Made by a program: the position numbers and the translations under genes. 43,563 bases of DNA from the NCBI GenBank assembly GCA_000697335.1, contig JNEM01016117.1, positions 1 to 43,563 on the forward strand, in the 5' to 3' direction. Below the pieces are notes generated by a model, which did no database searches, was not told the DNA's origin, and saw only the letters and a list, made by a program, of their open reading frames with translations. Numbering within the stretch: position 1 is the stretch's first letter; every line of letters begins with the position of its first letter. Source of the DNA: Conidiobolus incongruus B7586. Its lineage: Eukaryota; Entomophthoromycota; Entomophthoromycetes; Entomophthorales; Conidiobolaceae. Below are positions 1 to 11,872 of the stretch, piece after piece.

Positions 1-1303
1 ATTTTTAACAAATCGTGATTCTACAATATTCAAATTGAAATCAAATAGCTTGAAATTGTGGTCAATGGGGATAGATTGATAATTTAGTTGTAATCGCTTT
101 AAAATGTTATGTCTAACAAAGAATAAATATGCAATAATAATATTATAGAATATAATATTCATTACCTAATTAATTCCATGTCAGTTGAACTGAATAGAGT
201 ATGAGACTCGAAATAACTTGATAATTTAGAATTCAACGCTTGTCTTCTCTGTCGGATTTGGGATTCAGTAGATTTTAATTCGATATACTTTTCATTTAAT
301 TTTTCTTTAATATACTAAAATCAACCAATCAATGAAGACTAATAATAACTTAACATTATTTTCCACTACCATTAAAAAATCGTTCAAATGACTAAATTGA
401 AATGAGTCTTGAAGATTTAAGTCATATTGAATTTCTCTCACATATTCATCCCTAATCAATATCTAATCAATAATCAAAATAATAAATTGAGATAATATGT
501 AATACTTATAATCCATTAATCTTTTTTCAAATTTAAAATTTAATTGAATTAATTTAAATTTTAAATTTTGATCCAGCTCTTGCAAAATTTTTATAGGGAT
601 TTCATTCTCTTTCAATTTCTAGAGATTATTTAGTAAATCAATTGAATTAATGATGATTGATTACTTTGATATTGTAGTAAATTGTTTCTCTCTCTTTAGA
701 TGTCATGGAAGATTGGAAAGTTTCTTGATTTAATAACCTGGTAGTTAAAAAAATTAACAAAGGTTAAAAATTTTGAATATAATCCTTTACATCAATTGAC
801 TTAAAATTAATTTGATATGATCCTAAAATCACCATTATTACATTAACAAATCATCAATAACAAATATATAAATTATGAACCTTTAAATTGAATTTCAAAT
901 ATTTACGAATCTGACAATTTGGATGAAATTCTTTGATGAATTCAAAATCCTTCAACTTAACCTCACTCTTGACCATTTGTTTGAATTTAGCAATTTCTAG
1001 GGACTGTTTCAATCGTTTTAATTCGTCCTCTATCAACTACATCAATACTACAGAAAGTTAACTCATAATATTTTTAAATTACCTAATTGCTCAGTATTCT
1101 TTAGTTTTTGATTTAATCTCTGTTTTAGATTATTTCTAGTTTTAATTAATTCCATTTTTTTTAGTTTTATAAGCTTGAAATAAGTTTGAAAACCAATATT
1201 AGGTACTTGATCGAATTGAATATCGTGAGGTACTATTGGATACCTAACAATTGAATTAATTGGTGAATTATATAGAAATGGGAGAGAGGACTTACTCACT
1301 CAT
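1..1303 (-). CDS. Multi-exon coiled-coil protein of unknown function, 3' end beyond the window
   Basis: Nine exons splice in frame on the minus strand: 1303-1296, 1243-1083, 1029-881, 822-791, 737-665, 618-506, 451-370, 314-166 and 112 to the window edge. All phases agree, which is the main support. The start ATG (1303) lies in an 8-nt coding exon before a GTAAGT donor and gives MSEYPIVPHDIQFD. About 290 residues are visible and the stop is not. The protein is rich in Lys, Leu, Gln and Glu, with heptad-like stretches around residues 30-80 (NTEQLEDELKRLKQSLEIAK) and again near 215-245 (YIKEKLNEKYIELKSTESQI). The last visible part (ILKRLQLNYQSIPIDHNFKL) faintly recalls the end of the coiled coil in UVRAG/ATG14-type proteins, but I would not assign that. 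An augmin or kinetochore subunit is equally possible. It lies 79 bp downstream of the next same-strand gene. Existence confident, function unknown. Confidence 0.75.
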
Positions 1304-1382
1304 TTTAGTTTTAATTTTTAAACAATTACTAAGATTTAGGAATTAATAAAACTTTAAACATATATGTTTATATTATGAATCA

Positions 1383-1747
1383 TTACTCTTTACGTTTATA
1401 ACAATCTCTAATTAATTTTAATTGTTGTAAATAATACGGACTCATACTAAATTCTCCACCGTTAACTCATTGTAATTCATTACCATTCAATTAAAATACC
1501 TATTAAATTCGCTCTCACTGATAAATTCATAATTGAATCGCTGAAAATTTTTTAAATTATCTAAATTTAAACTTGAATAACTTTCAGTATTCAAACTCAA
1601 AGTTCTGTTGGGTAATTCTGTCAACTTGAACTCGGTATTCAGCCAATCATTCAATTCCCATCGCTCTATTGGAACTATGTCGGGTAGGGTAGGTTCTAAT
1701 GGCTGATTTTGGACTGCTAATTTATTTCTATTTTTATTACTATACAT
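1383..1747 (-). CDS. Small two-exon protein of unknown function, 103 residues
   Basis: Exons 1747-1500 and 1446-1383 join in phase 2 (AG+T, Ser). The intron has a GTATTT donor, a GTTAAC branch-like site and a TTAG acceptor, and the reading ends in TAA. The protein begins MYSNKNRNKLAVQNQPLEPT, has a Pro-rich stretch (PLEPTLPDIVPIERWELNDW), then an Asn/Leu/Ser-rich middle, and ends MSPYYLQQLKLIRDCYKRKE, a basic amphipathic tail. I see no signal peptide or membrane segment. I do not recognise the family. A small subunit of a nuclear complex would fit the composition, but nothing in the sequence proves it. It sits just upstream of the coiled-coil gene on the same strand. Confidence 0.6.
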
Positions 1748-2191
1748 TTTTTCAAATTTATTTTTAGAATTAGTGATTTATAAATTTGCTTACATCATTT
1801 AATTCCTAATAATAAAAATTTACTATTATGGGATAACAAATAAGGTTTAATTGAAATCTAGAATGAAATTGCCAATTTTTGGGAGCCAGAATTAAAAACT
1901 AGGAAATGATATCATGGAATTTATTGAGTGGAAATTTCAATTTTAATTTAAATTAGAATTAAATTTAGATTGTAATTGATGAAGATAACTTACTTAATAG
2001 ACAATAATGGTTATAAATAAAAAAAATCTTCAAAATATATTAATAAATATAGTCATAAATTATTATTCATAAATTTGGATTTTATAATAACTTGAATATT
2101 GATTAGTTATAAATATTCAAAAAAAAATACTAATAATAAATGATATCTAAAGATTAAAAAATCCAAAATGGGTTTGAGTTTTAGAGAGAGA
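1748..2191 (-). other. Intergenic spacer with no recognised gene
   Basis: This AT-rich spacer lies between the 3' end of the 404-residue gene and the start of the 103-residue gene, both on the minus strand. It would hold the promoter of the smaller gene. I see no open frame, RNA gene or repeat worth naming. Confidence 0.6.
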
Positions 2192-3524
2192 TTAAGATAA
2201 TTTTATTTCATTTTGTAGTGGTGATACATCTAAAAAGAAAAAATCAAGTTAATAAATGAGGTTGAATTAATTAATTAATAGTAAAATTACTTCTTGAGAA
2301 TTCTTGTAATCGTTTGGGTAAATAAGCTCGAGGCTTTAATGGTCGAACTATTTTGTTACCTAAAAGAGTTTTTGATTAATATGGTTGATATCATTTTGCT
2401 TGGAGTGACTACTTACTGTTAATCATTCGGAATTCCAGAGATAACATGAGCCAACCAAACGAATTCCCGCGAATATCTCTGCCTTTGACAAAATGATCGA
2501 GATGCTTGAGAGCTACCTTGCGCTCTTCTTTGGCTTCCATCTCTTGTTTTGTAATCGGTATGCAAATGCCGTTCAAATCTCTTATGTACCCAGTAAAGGG
2601 TAAATCTTGGTTTTCGCCATCAAATAGTGGATAACTACCACCGTATCGATAGTTTATTTCTTGTTCATTGGGGATGGAAGAATTTTGACTGCGTGATTCA
2701 AGTAGTTGATTAGCGTAGGTGATAAGATAAGCACGATCTCTTTGTTCCATGCCAGCAATTAATTTATCTCGGCATAATCGAAGACGGAATCTTGGCGATA
2801 GGGGAAAATCGGAATTGTTGGAGTTGTAAGCAGCGAGGTGGCATAAATTGGAAGGTGTAGGTGACAGTATAGACTCGGTTTCTGATGATGATGATGAGCT
2901 GGAATATAGGGAATCTAGTTCGGAACAATCAGAAATAGTAGAATCATCTGATGGGAAGACGTCAACTTCCTCTTCCAGGGGAAATTGGAAGAAGCTGTAC
3001 ATTGTCAAGGGTACGGGAGGAACTTCATCCTCAAGGTCGTCATCAAGACAGCATTCATCTGAAAGAAAAGGGTTATCAAGAGGGAGGTTATCATTAAATT
3101 CAGGAATAGGAGAAGGTGGGGATTGAATAGTGCGACAAGGAATAGATTTGGGCATAGGAGGAGTAACGTAGAGATGCTGCTCATCAAGGAATTCTTTCAG
3201 AGGATCAGCACTTTTCTTAGCCCTCTTACTACGTCTCCTCTTTTGTTTTAGTTTTGAAGGTTTAATTTTAGGGATTTGATCGGGTAAAAACGCCGGTGAA
3301 TATCTAGGAGGCATTCTCTCCTCCATTGTTATCCTTATCTTTTCGGAAATAGTGTCAGATAAGAGTAAGTCGTTGTTTAAAGCCATAGCTGGAGTATTTA
3401 ATTGAGGACGCTTAGGTTTAGGTAAATTATATGAAACTATCCGACTTTCAGTGTCTATAATATCCTCGACCATTTGGGAAACATCTTCGAATAATGAGCG
3501 AAAATTATGAACTTTGGATAACAT
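2192..3524 (-). CDS. Acidic/serine-rich, probably nuclear protein of unknown function, 404 residues
   Basis: Three exons: 3524-2417, 2359-2291 and 2229-2192, with GTAAGT and GTAATT donors, TTAG acceptors, consistent phases and a final TAA. The N-terminal third is basic and carries a strong bipartite-like nuclear signal (KLKQKRRRSKRAKK, about residues 91-104). The middle is Pro-rich and very acidic, with a run of Ser (DSLYSSSSSSSETESILSP, about 206-224). The last 150 residues look folded (RDKLIAGMEQRDRAYLITYA, then YIRDLNGICIPITKQEMEAK, then a Lys/Arg-rich stretch including HFVKGRDIRGNSFGW). I know no family with this order of parts. A transcription cofactor or other nuclear regulator is an inference from composition. 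Its promoter region holds CCCCT elements and TATA-like boxes, so stress-responsive expression is plausible. Confidence 0.8.
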
Positions 3525-3758
3525 GTTTATTAATATGATATAAAATACAAATGATAGATAATAAAGAAAAAGATATTAATTAAAGATTCAAACCAGTTAA
3601 AATTTAAATAAAATTACAGAGTACAGACTTTCGAAAGATGTTCTAGATAAAATTGAAAAAGGAGAATATAAAAATGATGAGGATAATAAAATGGCAAAAT
3701 TTAATTAAATTATGAAAAAAAATATTATTTTTAAAACGTTATTTTTCAGGGTAAAGAG

Positions 3759-3916
3759 ACCCTTTTTATACCTAATCTGAATTCAACAAACTCATCCACT
3801 CAGAGGGGGATTTCAGTGGGGAGAATTGGAAAATGAATCCGGTTGGTTAAACGATGAGTCCAACTTGTCTAGAAGGGGGATTGGTAAAAGAATACAATCG
3901 AATGACCTTTTTTATA
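3759..3916 (-). promoter_or_regulatory. Candidate promoter with TATA boxes and STRE-like CCCCT elements
   Basis: Read on the minus strand, two TATAAAAA-type boxes (near 3770-3759 and 3916-3905) flank several C-runs: CCCCCTTCT near 3880, CCCCCTCTGAG near 3808 and TCCCCACT near 3820. CCCCT is the core stress-response element bound by Msn2/4-type zinc fingers in yeasts. In DNA this AT-rich such runs are rare by chance. The cluster is 235-390 bp upstream of the ATG at 3524. Assignment to that gene is inference. Confidence 0.4.
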
Positions 3917-5104
3917 CTTCCACCATTATTCTATTAGGATAAGTTCCAAATTGTGACACAATTATATTCATACTAAAATGACAATTTTACTTGGTTATAT
4001 TTTAGACTATTTGCATCATTTGAAAAAATCCAATAATATTCAAAGTTATAATCTAATTCCTTAAGTATTCTACTATTTCTAGCTAACTTTTTATTATGAG
4101 AGTAATTGGGAGAAGATAAGATATTGCTTTAGTTAAATAATCTGGGGCTATAAATTGAAGAGGATGACTTCCCAATCAAAAGTTAGCTCATTTGAATAGA
4201 TAAGATAAGCTCACGATATCATCAGTCCAATTTAATTTTTCAAACTTTATAATACAATTTACAGAATGGTTCTCAAGTTCAAACTCTGATTTAAATTTCA
4301 AAGAGTTTATTAAGGTTAAGTTGAATCTATTTTGCATATACTAATTTTTATATAAAAGTATATATCAATATCTATTTAATATCTCATTCCAATTTTTGCC
4401 GAGTGATATCAAATATTTATCAAACATGATCAATTTTAATATATTTAATAAATTGAAAATAAAATCTGATTATTGCTATTAAAATTTCTTTATACAGTAA
4501 CCCTGAATAATATTTCAAATTATGATTTAATATAGATGAATATACTTGTTGATGAAATTAAACATAGGAGCGCAAATCTAAATTATACATAAGAAATTTT
4601 ATTCCATATAAAGCTTATTGTAGATTAAGGAGCACATGTGATAATAATTTCCTAACTTTTACCAATTGATTCATCCGATTTCATGCCATTGGACACTCTT
4701 TTGTTCGTCTTTGACAGTGATAAAAAATTGAAATTCACGTAAAATACAATTATTCGTTGAAATACCCCCTTTCCAATCATACCATTAATTAACTTAATCT
4801 TCATTCACACACTTGATCATAAATTTCAATTCAAATATCGTATCATAAATTTTAGTGTGAAAAATAATAATCCTAAAAATTTAAAAATATCAACTAAAGA
4901 AGTATATTACTACTTCAAAATAACAATCAGTATATCTTTATTAAATTCAATTACCTCAAGTGTATCAAATGACCACATTCAAAAGGATTAGAGATAATAT
5001 GATTACTAAACTAGGAAAAGATAACTAAATCATTAATCATAATAATGTGAATTCAATTAATTTGCTTATTTTTCATCAAGTCCTTGATTAATAATACATA
5101 TTAA

Positions 5105-5114
5105 CCCCCCCCCC
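5105..5114 (+). repeat. Poly-C tract of ten C
   Basis: An uninterrupted run of ten C in otherwise AT-rich sequence. The length may be affected by sequencing slippage. Confidence 0.9.
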
Positions 5115-5433
5115 AAATAGATTTTTGATTTCTTGCTCATTTTTAATTAATGCTATCATTGAATTAATGTTCGAGAATACATCATGTCATTATGGTTGAA
5201 TGCATCCATCAAACTTTCCTCAATATTAACGCTCACCAGAATCTGACACTAAAAGATCATATGAGTCCAATTAAAGCATCTCACAATTTATCAGTCTACC
5301 AAGGTTTCAAAAATCACCACAATTATTAATAACTTTGCTTTAGTGCCTTGATAGTTTTGGGAGTATTCAAATTAACTGTTAATCCTGAGAATTTACATCA
5401 TACTACTGTGGTGGGCTTACTCAAACTTTTCAG

Positions 5434-5448
5434 ATCCGTACTGCGGAT
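5434..5448. promoter_or_regulatory. Perfect dyad ATCCG-N5-CGGAT, possible zinc-cluster factor site
   Basis: ATCCG and CGGAT face each other across five bases. Fungal Zn(II)2Cys6 dimers bind paired CCG/CGG triplets with fixed spacing, so this is a candidate operator in the divergent region. It is about 1.9 kb upstream of the 404-residue gene. No factor can be named. Confidence 0.25.
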
Positions 5449-8400
5449 ACTCTAAGGAAAATTTTCTTAAATTTTCGGGTAAGAATTTGGAAATTGGAAC
5501 AAATTTTATTAGCTTTCTTAAATTATTAAAAATAAAAAAAAATGTTTTAACTTTTGAAACAAAAAATCATTTTAATAATTTTTTTTAAAATTAATTAAAC
5601 AATTCAAATAAAAACTTTTTTAAATATGTATTACTTAATTAGACAAAAAAAATTTACATAAAAATGCAACACATTTTATTAATTTTTTAATTTAATATTT
5701 ATATTTCAATTCAATTGTCAATTATATCAAAGCCATTCTCTTAATTTTCACTTTTAATCTTTTGAAAATGGATTAAAATATTTAACAAAATAGCTCTTTT
5801 TCAAGTCATATTTACCTTTTTAATAATTAATGTTATATGTTGAAGATTGTGATTGGCTAGTGGTAAATTAATCAATTCTTGAAATTTTTAATAATTTAAA
5901 ATGTGTGATAGATGGTTATAGAAGTGTTAAATCATTTGATTCGTGTCATTAACTGTTTAGGAGGAGAAGCACTTAATGATCAGTTCCAAAGAATTAAAGA
6001 ATCATTCTAATTAATTTTTGTTTTTATTCTGTTTAATTAATACATAAATCAATTTTTTCAAGTACTCTAATTTTTAATAATTAAAATTCTATCAACATCT
6101 CATTAATTCAAAATAAAATTTCGATAATTAATTTTGACTAATTATTAAATATGAATTAGGAAAAATACATTATCCAATATATAAATTTTAAGTAATTACT
6201 GAGTTATGTAACAAAATTTGAGATACGTAGCAAACTACCCAATTCAGAAGGAGGAAAGAGAGAAATTCCCATCACTGTTGGCATGATCACATTTATAAAT
6301 GAAATCATTAGATACCAATGATCTTGGATTTATTTGTTATTAAAAATATAGTTCATGCTATTGGGTCAATTTACAGATTTTTTTAATGATTATACTGATG
6401 AGATATTTGAGATTAGTTTAAGTTATTTTGATTGCTTTAATATTATGACATATGGATCCCAATTTTTAAAACTATTGAAATTCTTCATTTAATATTAAAT
6501 TTAATCATATACCCCTTCAATTGCTTGGAAAATCCCTCAATACATTATCAATTTAGTATTTTTATCACATCAGTTAAACTCCAAGATTCCAAAATTTTAC
6601 AAATTTATTTTTGAAATACACTTTCACAATTGTCAAACAGAAAATGATAATCTATTTTTAATTTGATGAGATTTGTTGTGCTTGAAAAGTGATCGTTCAA
6701 TTGCAAGGAGTCCCATACACCAATTTTGATTTATCATTGATTGTGATATTTGGGTTACTATTAGGGTTTTTGACATCAATTCCATACAATTTCAAAGAGA
6801 ACCATTTATCATAGTTTTTTCATTATCATTTTAAAGTTTGATCACTTTTTTGAAATTTAAACAATTTTGAGCATTAATAGAGTACACTTGTTGAAATTTA
6901 TAGAAAAATTACTAATTTTATAATATGTTTAATAATGGATATATCAGGAATTAATTAACAATAGTATTTCATTAAATTTGGTTTTGATTATCATAACTAT
7001 TTACCTGATTATTGGAATTTTTACTATAAGTTTATTCTATTCAAAACTGTTTTCATTGTTGAATATTTAACAACAATATTGATACAAATATGAAAAAATT
7101 ACTAACAATGAAATTATCAGAATCCATATATGATAATTGAAGCATTTAACATATAAGTGGATACTGTATTGAATATTGTGATATTTTTTATTGCCACAAT
7201 CACTCTTAATATTTGCGAGATCATTTATCAAATCAGAATTGTATCTAGCTTAGATTAAAATTATCAAGTATTAATATATCACCAAAATCTAAATTAAAAA
7301 TCCTATAAATAAGATCATAGATAAATTTGTTAATTGTGTCATAAAATTTGTCCCCAATATAGAAATAGTTGGATTATCCAATTAGATTCAGTAATTGAAC
7401 TAAAATTGAAAATGAAGAAGGAATAACTATTTCAACATTCACTAAATATAATAATTTCACATTCAATATTACTTTAAATCTTCCATGCTTTTCAATTATT
7501 TCCTTTTAATAGTTGGGTTGCATATTTAATTATATTTGGTTGATTAAATTCAGAACAATTGGTTTTCAATTAATCAAGTGTTATTTTAGATAATGATGGT
7601 ATTTAATAAAATCAAATAATTTTTGGAATTTAATCTGATAGTTGTATTTTATTAGGTAATATTTATAACTTTCAATTAATTATAATTATTATTATCATTA
7701 ACAAGGTTGATTCTAACCAAATGAAAAATATTAATGTTAAATAAAATTTCAAAAATTAACAAACTAATAGATTTGATAAAACCCATTCTTTATTGATAAA
7801 ATGAATTCCGCTGAATAATCAAATTTACAATATCGATTAAAAGATATACATATTACAAGTCAGATTGTTAACAAACACGCCTCACCGTTCAACTTCCGAA
7901 GGAATGGGACTTAATTGCAAATCTTTCCAATTGTACAACAATCGAATCTCCCCCTCTAATAAAGTTACATAAAATCTAATTTATTAATTAAAATTATTTA
8001 AAAATACTGGAATTTTTGTTACCAGTATTGGTGGAAATTTTAGAGTGATTGTTTTGTACATATAAATTAATATATATATATATATATAATCTTGAATTAA
8101 TTGATCAATTGTACCATTTTAAAACATCAAATTATTCATTAATTATTGGATAATCCTTATTAAATTTTAAGTTATAATATTTATGTGATAGCATTTTAAT
8201 TAATATCGATGTATGTTTAAATTATTAGTAAATTTTAATGACTTATTACATTGATTGGATCATTTATTACAAATTATATTTTAATTGAATTTGAAATTCT
8301 TTTAATAACTATTAAAATATCATTATTATTTTAACGTTGTGATTTTTTTATCATGCTTTAGTCAATATATTAATAATAGTTGGTAATAAATTCAATGACT

Positions 8401-9207
8401 GGATAGTCATTAGTAATTGAAAAATTCATATTGAAAGTTATATATTATGAGCTATTTTGTAATAACATTATGCTAACATAATAATATCATATGCTTGAAC
8501 TGATTATGTGATTTAAGTAATGCTATATAAATGCGTCATTTGATCTATAGCTATTATTAATCTGCATTAAATCAAAGAATAAATTATAATAATATTACTG
8601 GTATTGTAAATTTTCAAAAATTAATATTATTAATGATATTTAAAAATATTTCAATGTAAAATAATTGTGATTTAATTAATTTATATTCATTGAATGATAT
8701 GGAGCGTTTTATAATATTAATCCTGAATATAAAATTCGAAAAAATTTAATAATTCAGAATTAATCAATTGAGTCTTAACCGATTAATATGCAAGGGTTTA
8801 ATATAAATAATAATTATTAAAATTTTGTAAAATTGATAAAATTCGAGTATTATAATAGATAAATATATGATATAAAACTATAGTTTTTAGCATTGATTAT
8901 TTTACATAATAATTATAAATAAGCTATAAATTTTCTACCTATTTCATTGAAAAATTTTTATATTAAATTTGAATATTAACTATTAAAGTCAAGACTAAAT
9001 ATGAAGCCCAATACCTGAATTATCTTATATTTTACATGCAATTATATGTGATTTATAAATCATATTAGTGTAAAATCGGTTTATTCCATATTTATAGACT
9101 ATAAATTCAGATTCAATCACTCAATACATTGGAATATATTTTCAATACAATAAAAGTTTTAAAAATGATAAAAAAATTAAAAAAAAACAAAAAAAATTCA
9201 AATTTCA

Positions 9208-9218
9208 AATTTTGAAAA

Positions 9219-9249
<31 letters not shown>

Positions 9250-9302
9250 TTCGAGTGACATTTTATATATTCAATTATTATTATTATTATTTTTCAAAAT
9301 TA
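9208..9302. repeat. Long inverted repeat built on (AAT)n and (ATT)n
   Basis: The left arm (about 9208-9248) reads TTTTGAAAAG followed by AAT units. The right arm (about 9272-9302) reads ATT units followed by TTTTTCAAAAT. Together they can form a near-perfect stem of some 25 bp or more around a short loop. It lies about 250-350 bp upstream of SPT8. It may simply be a microsatellite pair, or the ends of a small decayed insertion. Confidence 0.6.
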
Positions 9303-9555
9303 TAAAAATTAATTTAAATTTTATATTGATTAATATTTTTGAATAATAATTTTTTTTCAAATAATATATTGATTAAATTATTGTAATTTATTATAATTAA
9401 ATTTTATACAAAACACTTAATTAATGTCCCATAAAAAATTATTTGAAACCCAAAAATTTTAAATGGGTTTAGGAAGCGTCACTCAATATAAAAATTCAAT
9501 AAAATATCAATATTAAATAATTATCTAATTTTAATAATACTAATAATATAACGAA

Positions 9556-10926
9556 ATGTCTCAAAAACTAACTACATCCGATATAGAAGATATTGATTAT
9601 GACGAAGATTTCGATTCCAACTTGGAGAGTAGCAGTACTCATGGTAGATTTATTTAGTTATCCATTTAATAACATTTACTAATTAGAGATAGATAAATCG
9701 AGTCCAATCCCCAACAATGTGACCAAAAAACAACGTATAGAGAGGGAAATTGATGAGAAACCCATGTTAGAATTCAAACATCAAATTGACCCAATAGTAA
9801 CTCTATTTTTTTCAATATAAATAGAAATATTAATGAGGTTTAGGTAGCTTGTATTGTACCGGGTCCCGTACACTGTTTCTCATTCACAAAATGCATGCGA
9901 TGGGTCATACTTGGGAGTGAAGACGGATACATTCGCAAGTACGATTTTTACAGCAGTATGAACGGTAAGGCGCAGTTGACATTAAGTCAACGTCATAATT
10001 TTATGGATGCAATTGTAAAGGCTGGCGTAATGTTGTCGTATTGGGACAATGAAATCTACAAGCCTAGACCCGATATGCTGGGTCCCAATCCTCCACCGTA
10101 CGATTATTCGTACTCGCCGGTGTATGCGCTTGAAATTCATTCTAGGGGTGTTTGGGCCCTGAGTGGACTTGACAATGGCGATATTAATTTATATACAGTT
10201 AGGTACGATGAAGGAAAGTGCCATATTGCATTAAAACATCATAAGAAACAAATTTCAGTATTGCAGCTCTTGCCAGATGAGACATCGGTGCTTTCGGGAT
10301 CTTGGGACCAGACAGTTGTTAGATGGGATCTAAACACTGGTCAAGTGGTTAATACTTTCGACGGTCATTTATCGCAAATCACAGCCATAAACCTCATTCC
10401 AGATACCAACGGTAACGTTTTCCTATCCACGAGTATGGACGGTCAATCTAAAATCTTTGATATAAGATCCTCCGAGAAGGGAGGCCTAGTCCAAACTATC
10501 AATCTTCCCGAAAAATGTCCACCACTATGCAAATCATCAACGGTGGGCGCCGATGGCAACAAAATCTACCACGGTCGTCGTAATAACACAGTCGACGAAT
10601 ATGACATTAAGATGACAACATATTCCCGAGTACTCAAACTGCCCAATAACTCAGGACCCGTCAGTTGCGTCGCATGCCATCCTACCTATGATATCCTTCT
10701 GTGCGGCAGTACCGATAATCTTAGAATGTGGTGGCTTTCCGCAGATTACGATCCCAACAATCAAGATCTCGTCCCATTCCAAATCTTACCCGGTCACAAT
10801 TCAGGACTTCTCAGTGGGATGAAATTCTCGCAAAATGGCGATTACTTAATTTCTAGTTCAGGAGATCGCGGTTGGGGCGGACCCTCGACAAATTCAGCGA
10901 TATTTTATACAGTAAAAGCGAAATAA
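9556..10926 (+). CDS. SPT8: SPT8, TBP-interacting WD40 subunit of the SAGA complex
   Basis: Exons 9556-9643, 9687-9796 and 9844-10926 splice in phase to a 426-residue protein ending in TAA. The start ATG opens an acidic N-terminus (TTSDIEDIDYDEDFDSNLES), as in Spt8 proteins. WD40 repeats follow. The block GSEDGYIRKYDF (about residues 90-101), the segment around AGVMLSYWDNE and the later SGSWDQTVVRWDLNTGQ are characteristic of Spt8 rather than of general WD proteins. In yeast, Spt8 sits in SAGA in the nucleus and hands TBP to promoters. The family is known from fungi, which helps place the organism. The protein is shorter than the S. cerevisiae one (602 residues), mainly through a short acidic head. 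It converges on the SGNH-like gene with 83 bp between the stops. Confidence 0.95.
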
Positions 10927-10954
10927 ATATGAGTGAATATGTAGTATAAGAAAG

Positions 10955-10955
<1 letters not shown>

Positions 10956-10990
<35 letters not shown>
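10956..10990 (+). repeat. (ATT)n microsatellite between convergent genes
   Basis: About eleven ATT units directly downstream of the SPT8 stop, in the 3' spacer shared with the SGNH-like gene. Confidence 0.9.
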
Positions 10991-11009
10991 TAAATTAATA
11001 TCAGAGAAT

Positions 11010-11841
11010 TTATTGGTATAAAACCTGTTGAAATTTCTTGAATTCAATTTTAACCATTTCAGGCTTCAATATATCCCAAAGATCTTTAAAGATTTTATCA
11101 AATCCCTAATTGAAAATAACATAAATAAATATGATAAATATGAATAATATAATATTAATTACTTTTTCATTAAAGTGTTGACGATCCCAACTGTATAAAT
11201 CTACTCTATCATATTCGAAATTGAGCGTATCGATTTCTACTCCGAGGATTAATTTGGGATTCTTAGTCCTAAAATATTTTAATTAATATATTATGTTTAT
11301 AATACTATTTATATTATATAATTACTCTTCAATGTATTGTTTAATCAATCGATTCAATCTATCGTGATAAGTCTCTCCTTCATCCTCACTAGGATCAGCT
11401 GTAGGCACAGTCATCACAATTACAGTTACGCCCATATTAATAAGCTTTTGAGTGATAGTCTTAATGTTATCTAGAGATTTTTCAGGGTTGAGTCTACTTA
11501 ACCTAACAAAATTATTAATACAGTGATATATGATGATATATTAAATTAAATACTTTTCATCGTTAGATCCCAATAACATAACGGCTAATTGAAACCCTTC
11601 CAACCTTTTATCCTTTAAAAATACTTTATCAAATAAATTCTTGTGGTTGGCAATATTCTATTTCAACTATTAAAAAATATTCGCTAATTAAATTAACAAT
11701 ATATTACAGTAGTTTCGGAAGGTAACCAGTCCTCAGTATTAGTTTGAAATTTCCCAAAGTTGAAAACGTGCCAAAATTGACGAATATGGGGGTCATTACG
11801 TAATTTAAAAGAGATTCTATCACATAAACCTAATATAATCA

Positions 11842-11872
<31 letters not shown>

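Larger units (their letters stand above)
3525..9555. other. Long divergent intergenic region, no gene recognised
   Basis: Six kilobases separate the divergent 404-residue gene and SPT8. I found no convincing spliced gene on either strand. GC-richer islets occur near 5190-5460, 5940-6010, 6230-6300 and 7860-7970. Further CCCCT-type runs appear near 4766 and 7950. The last 1.7 kb before SPT8 is plain AT-rich DNA with an (AAT)/(ATT) inverted repeat. The length is unusual beside the 64-600 bp spacers of the compact gene clusters here, so a missed non-coding RNA or a much-interrupted gene cannot be excluded. Confidence 0.5.

Noticed and set aside
2848-3126. Plus-strand open frame of 92 residues
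   Set aside because: It is the antisense shadow of the acidic/serine-rich gene. The minus-strand frame is longer and has proper introns.
6397-6460. Possible C/D-box snoRNA starting at a TGATGA string
   Set aside because: No D box at a suitable distance and no terminal stem. TGATGA is common by chance at this composition.
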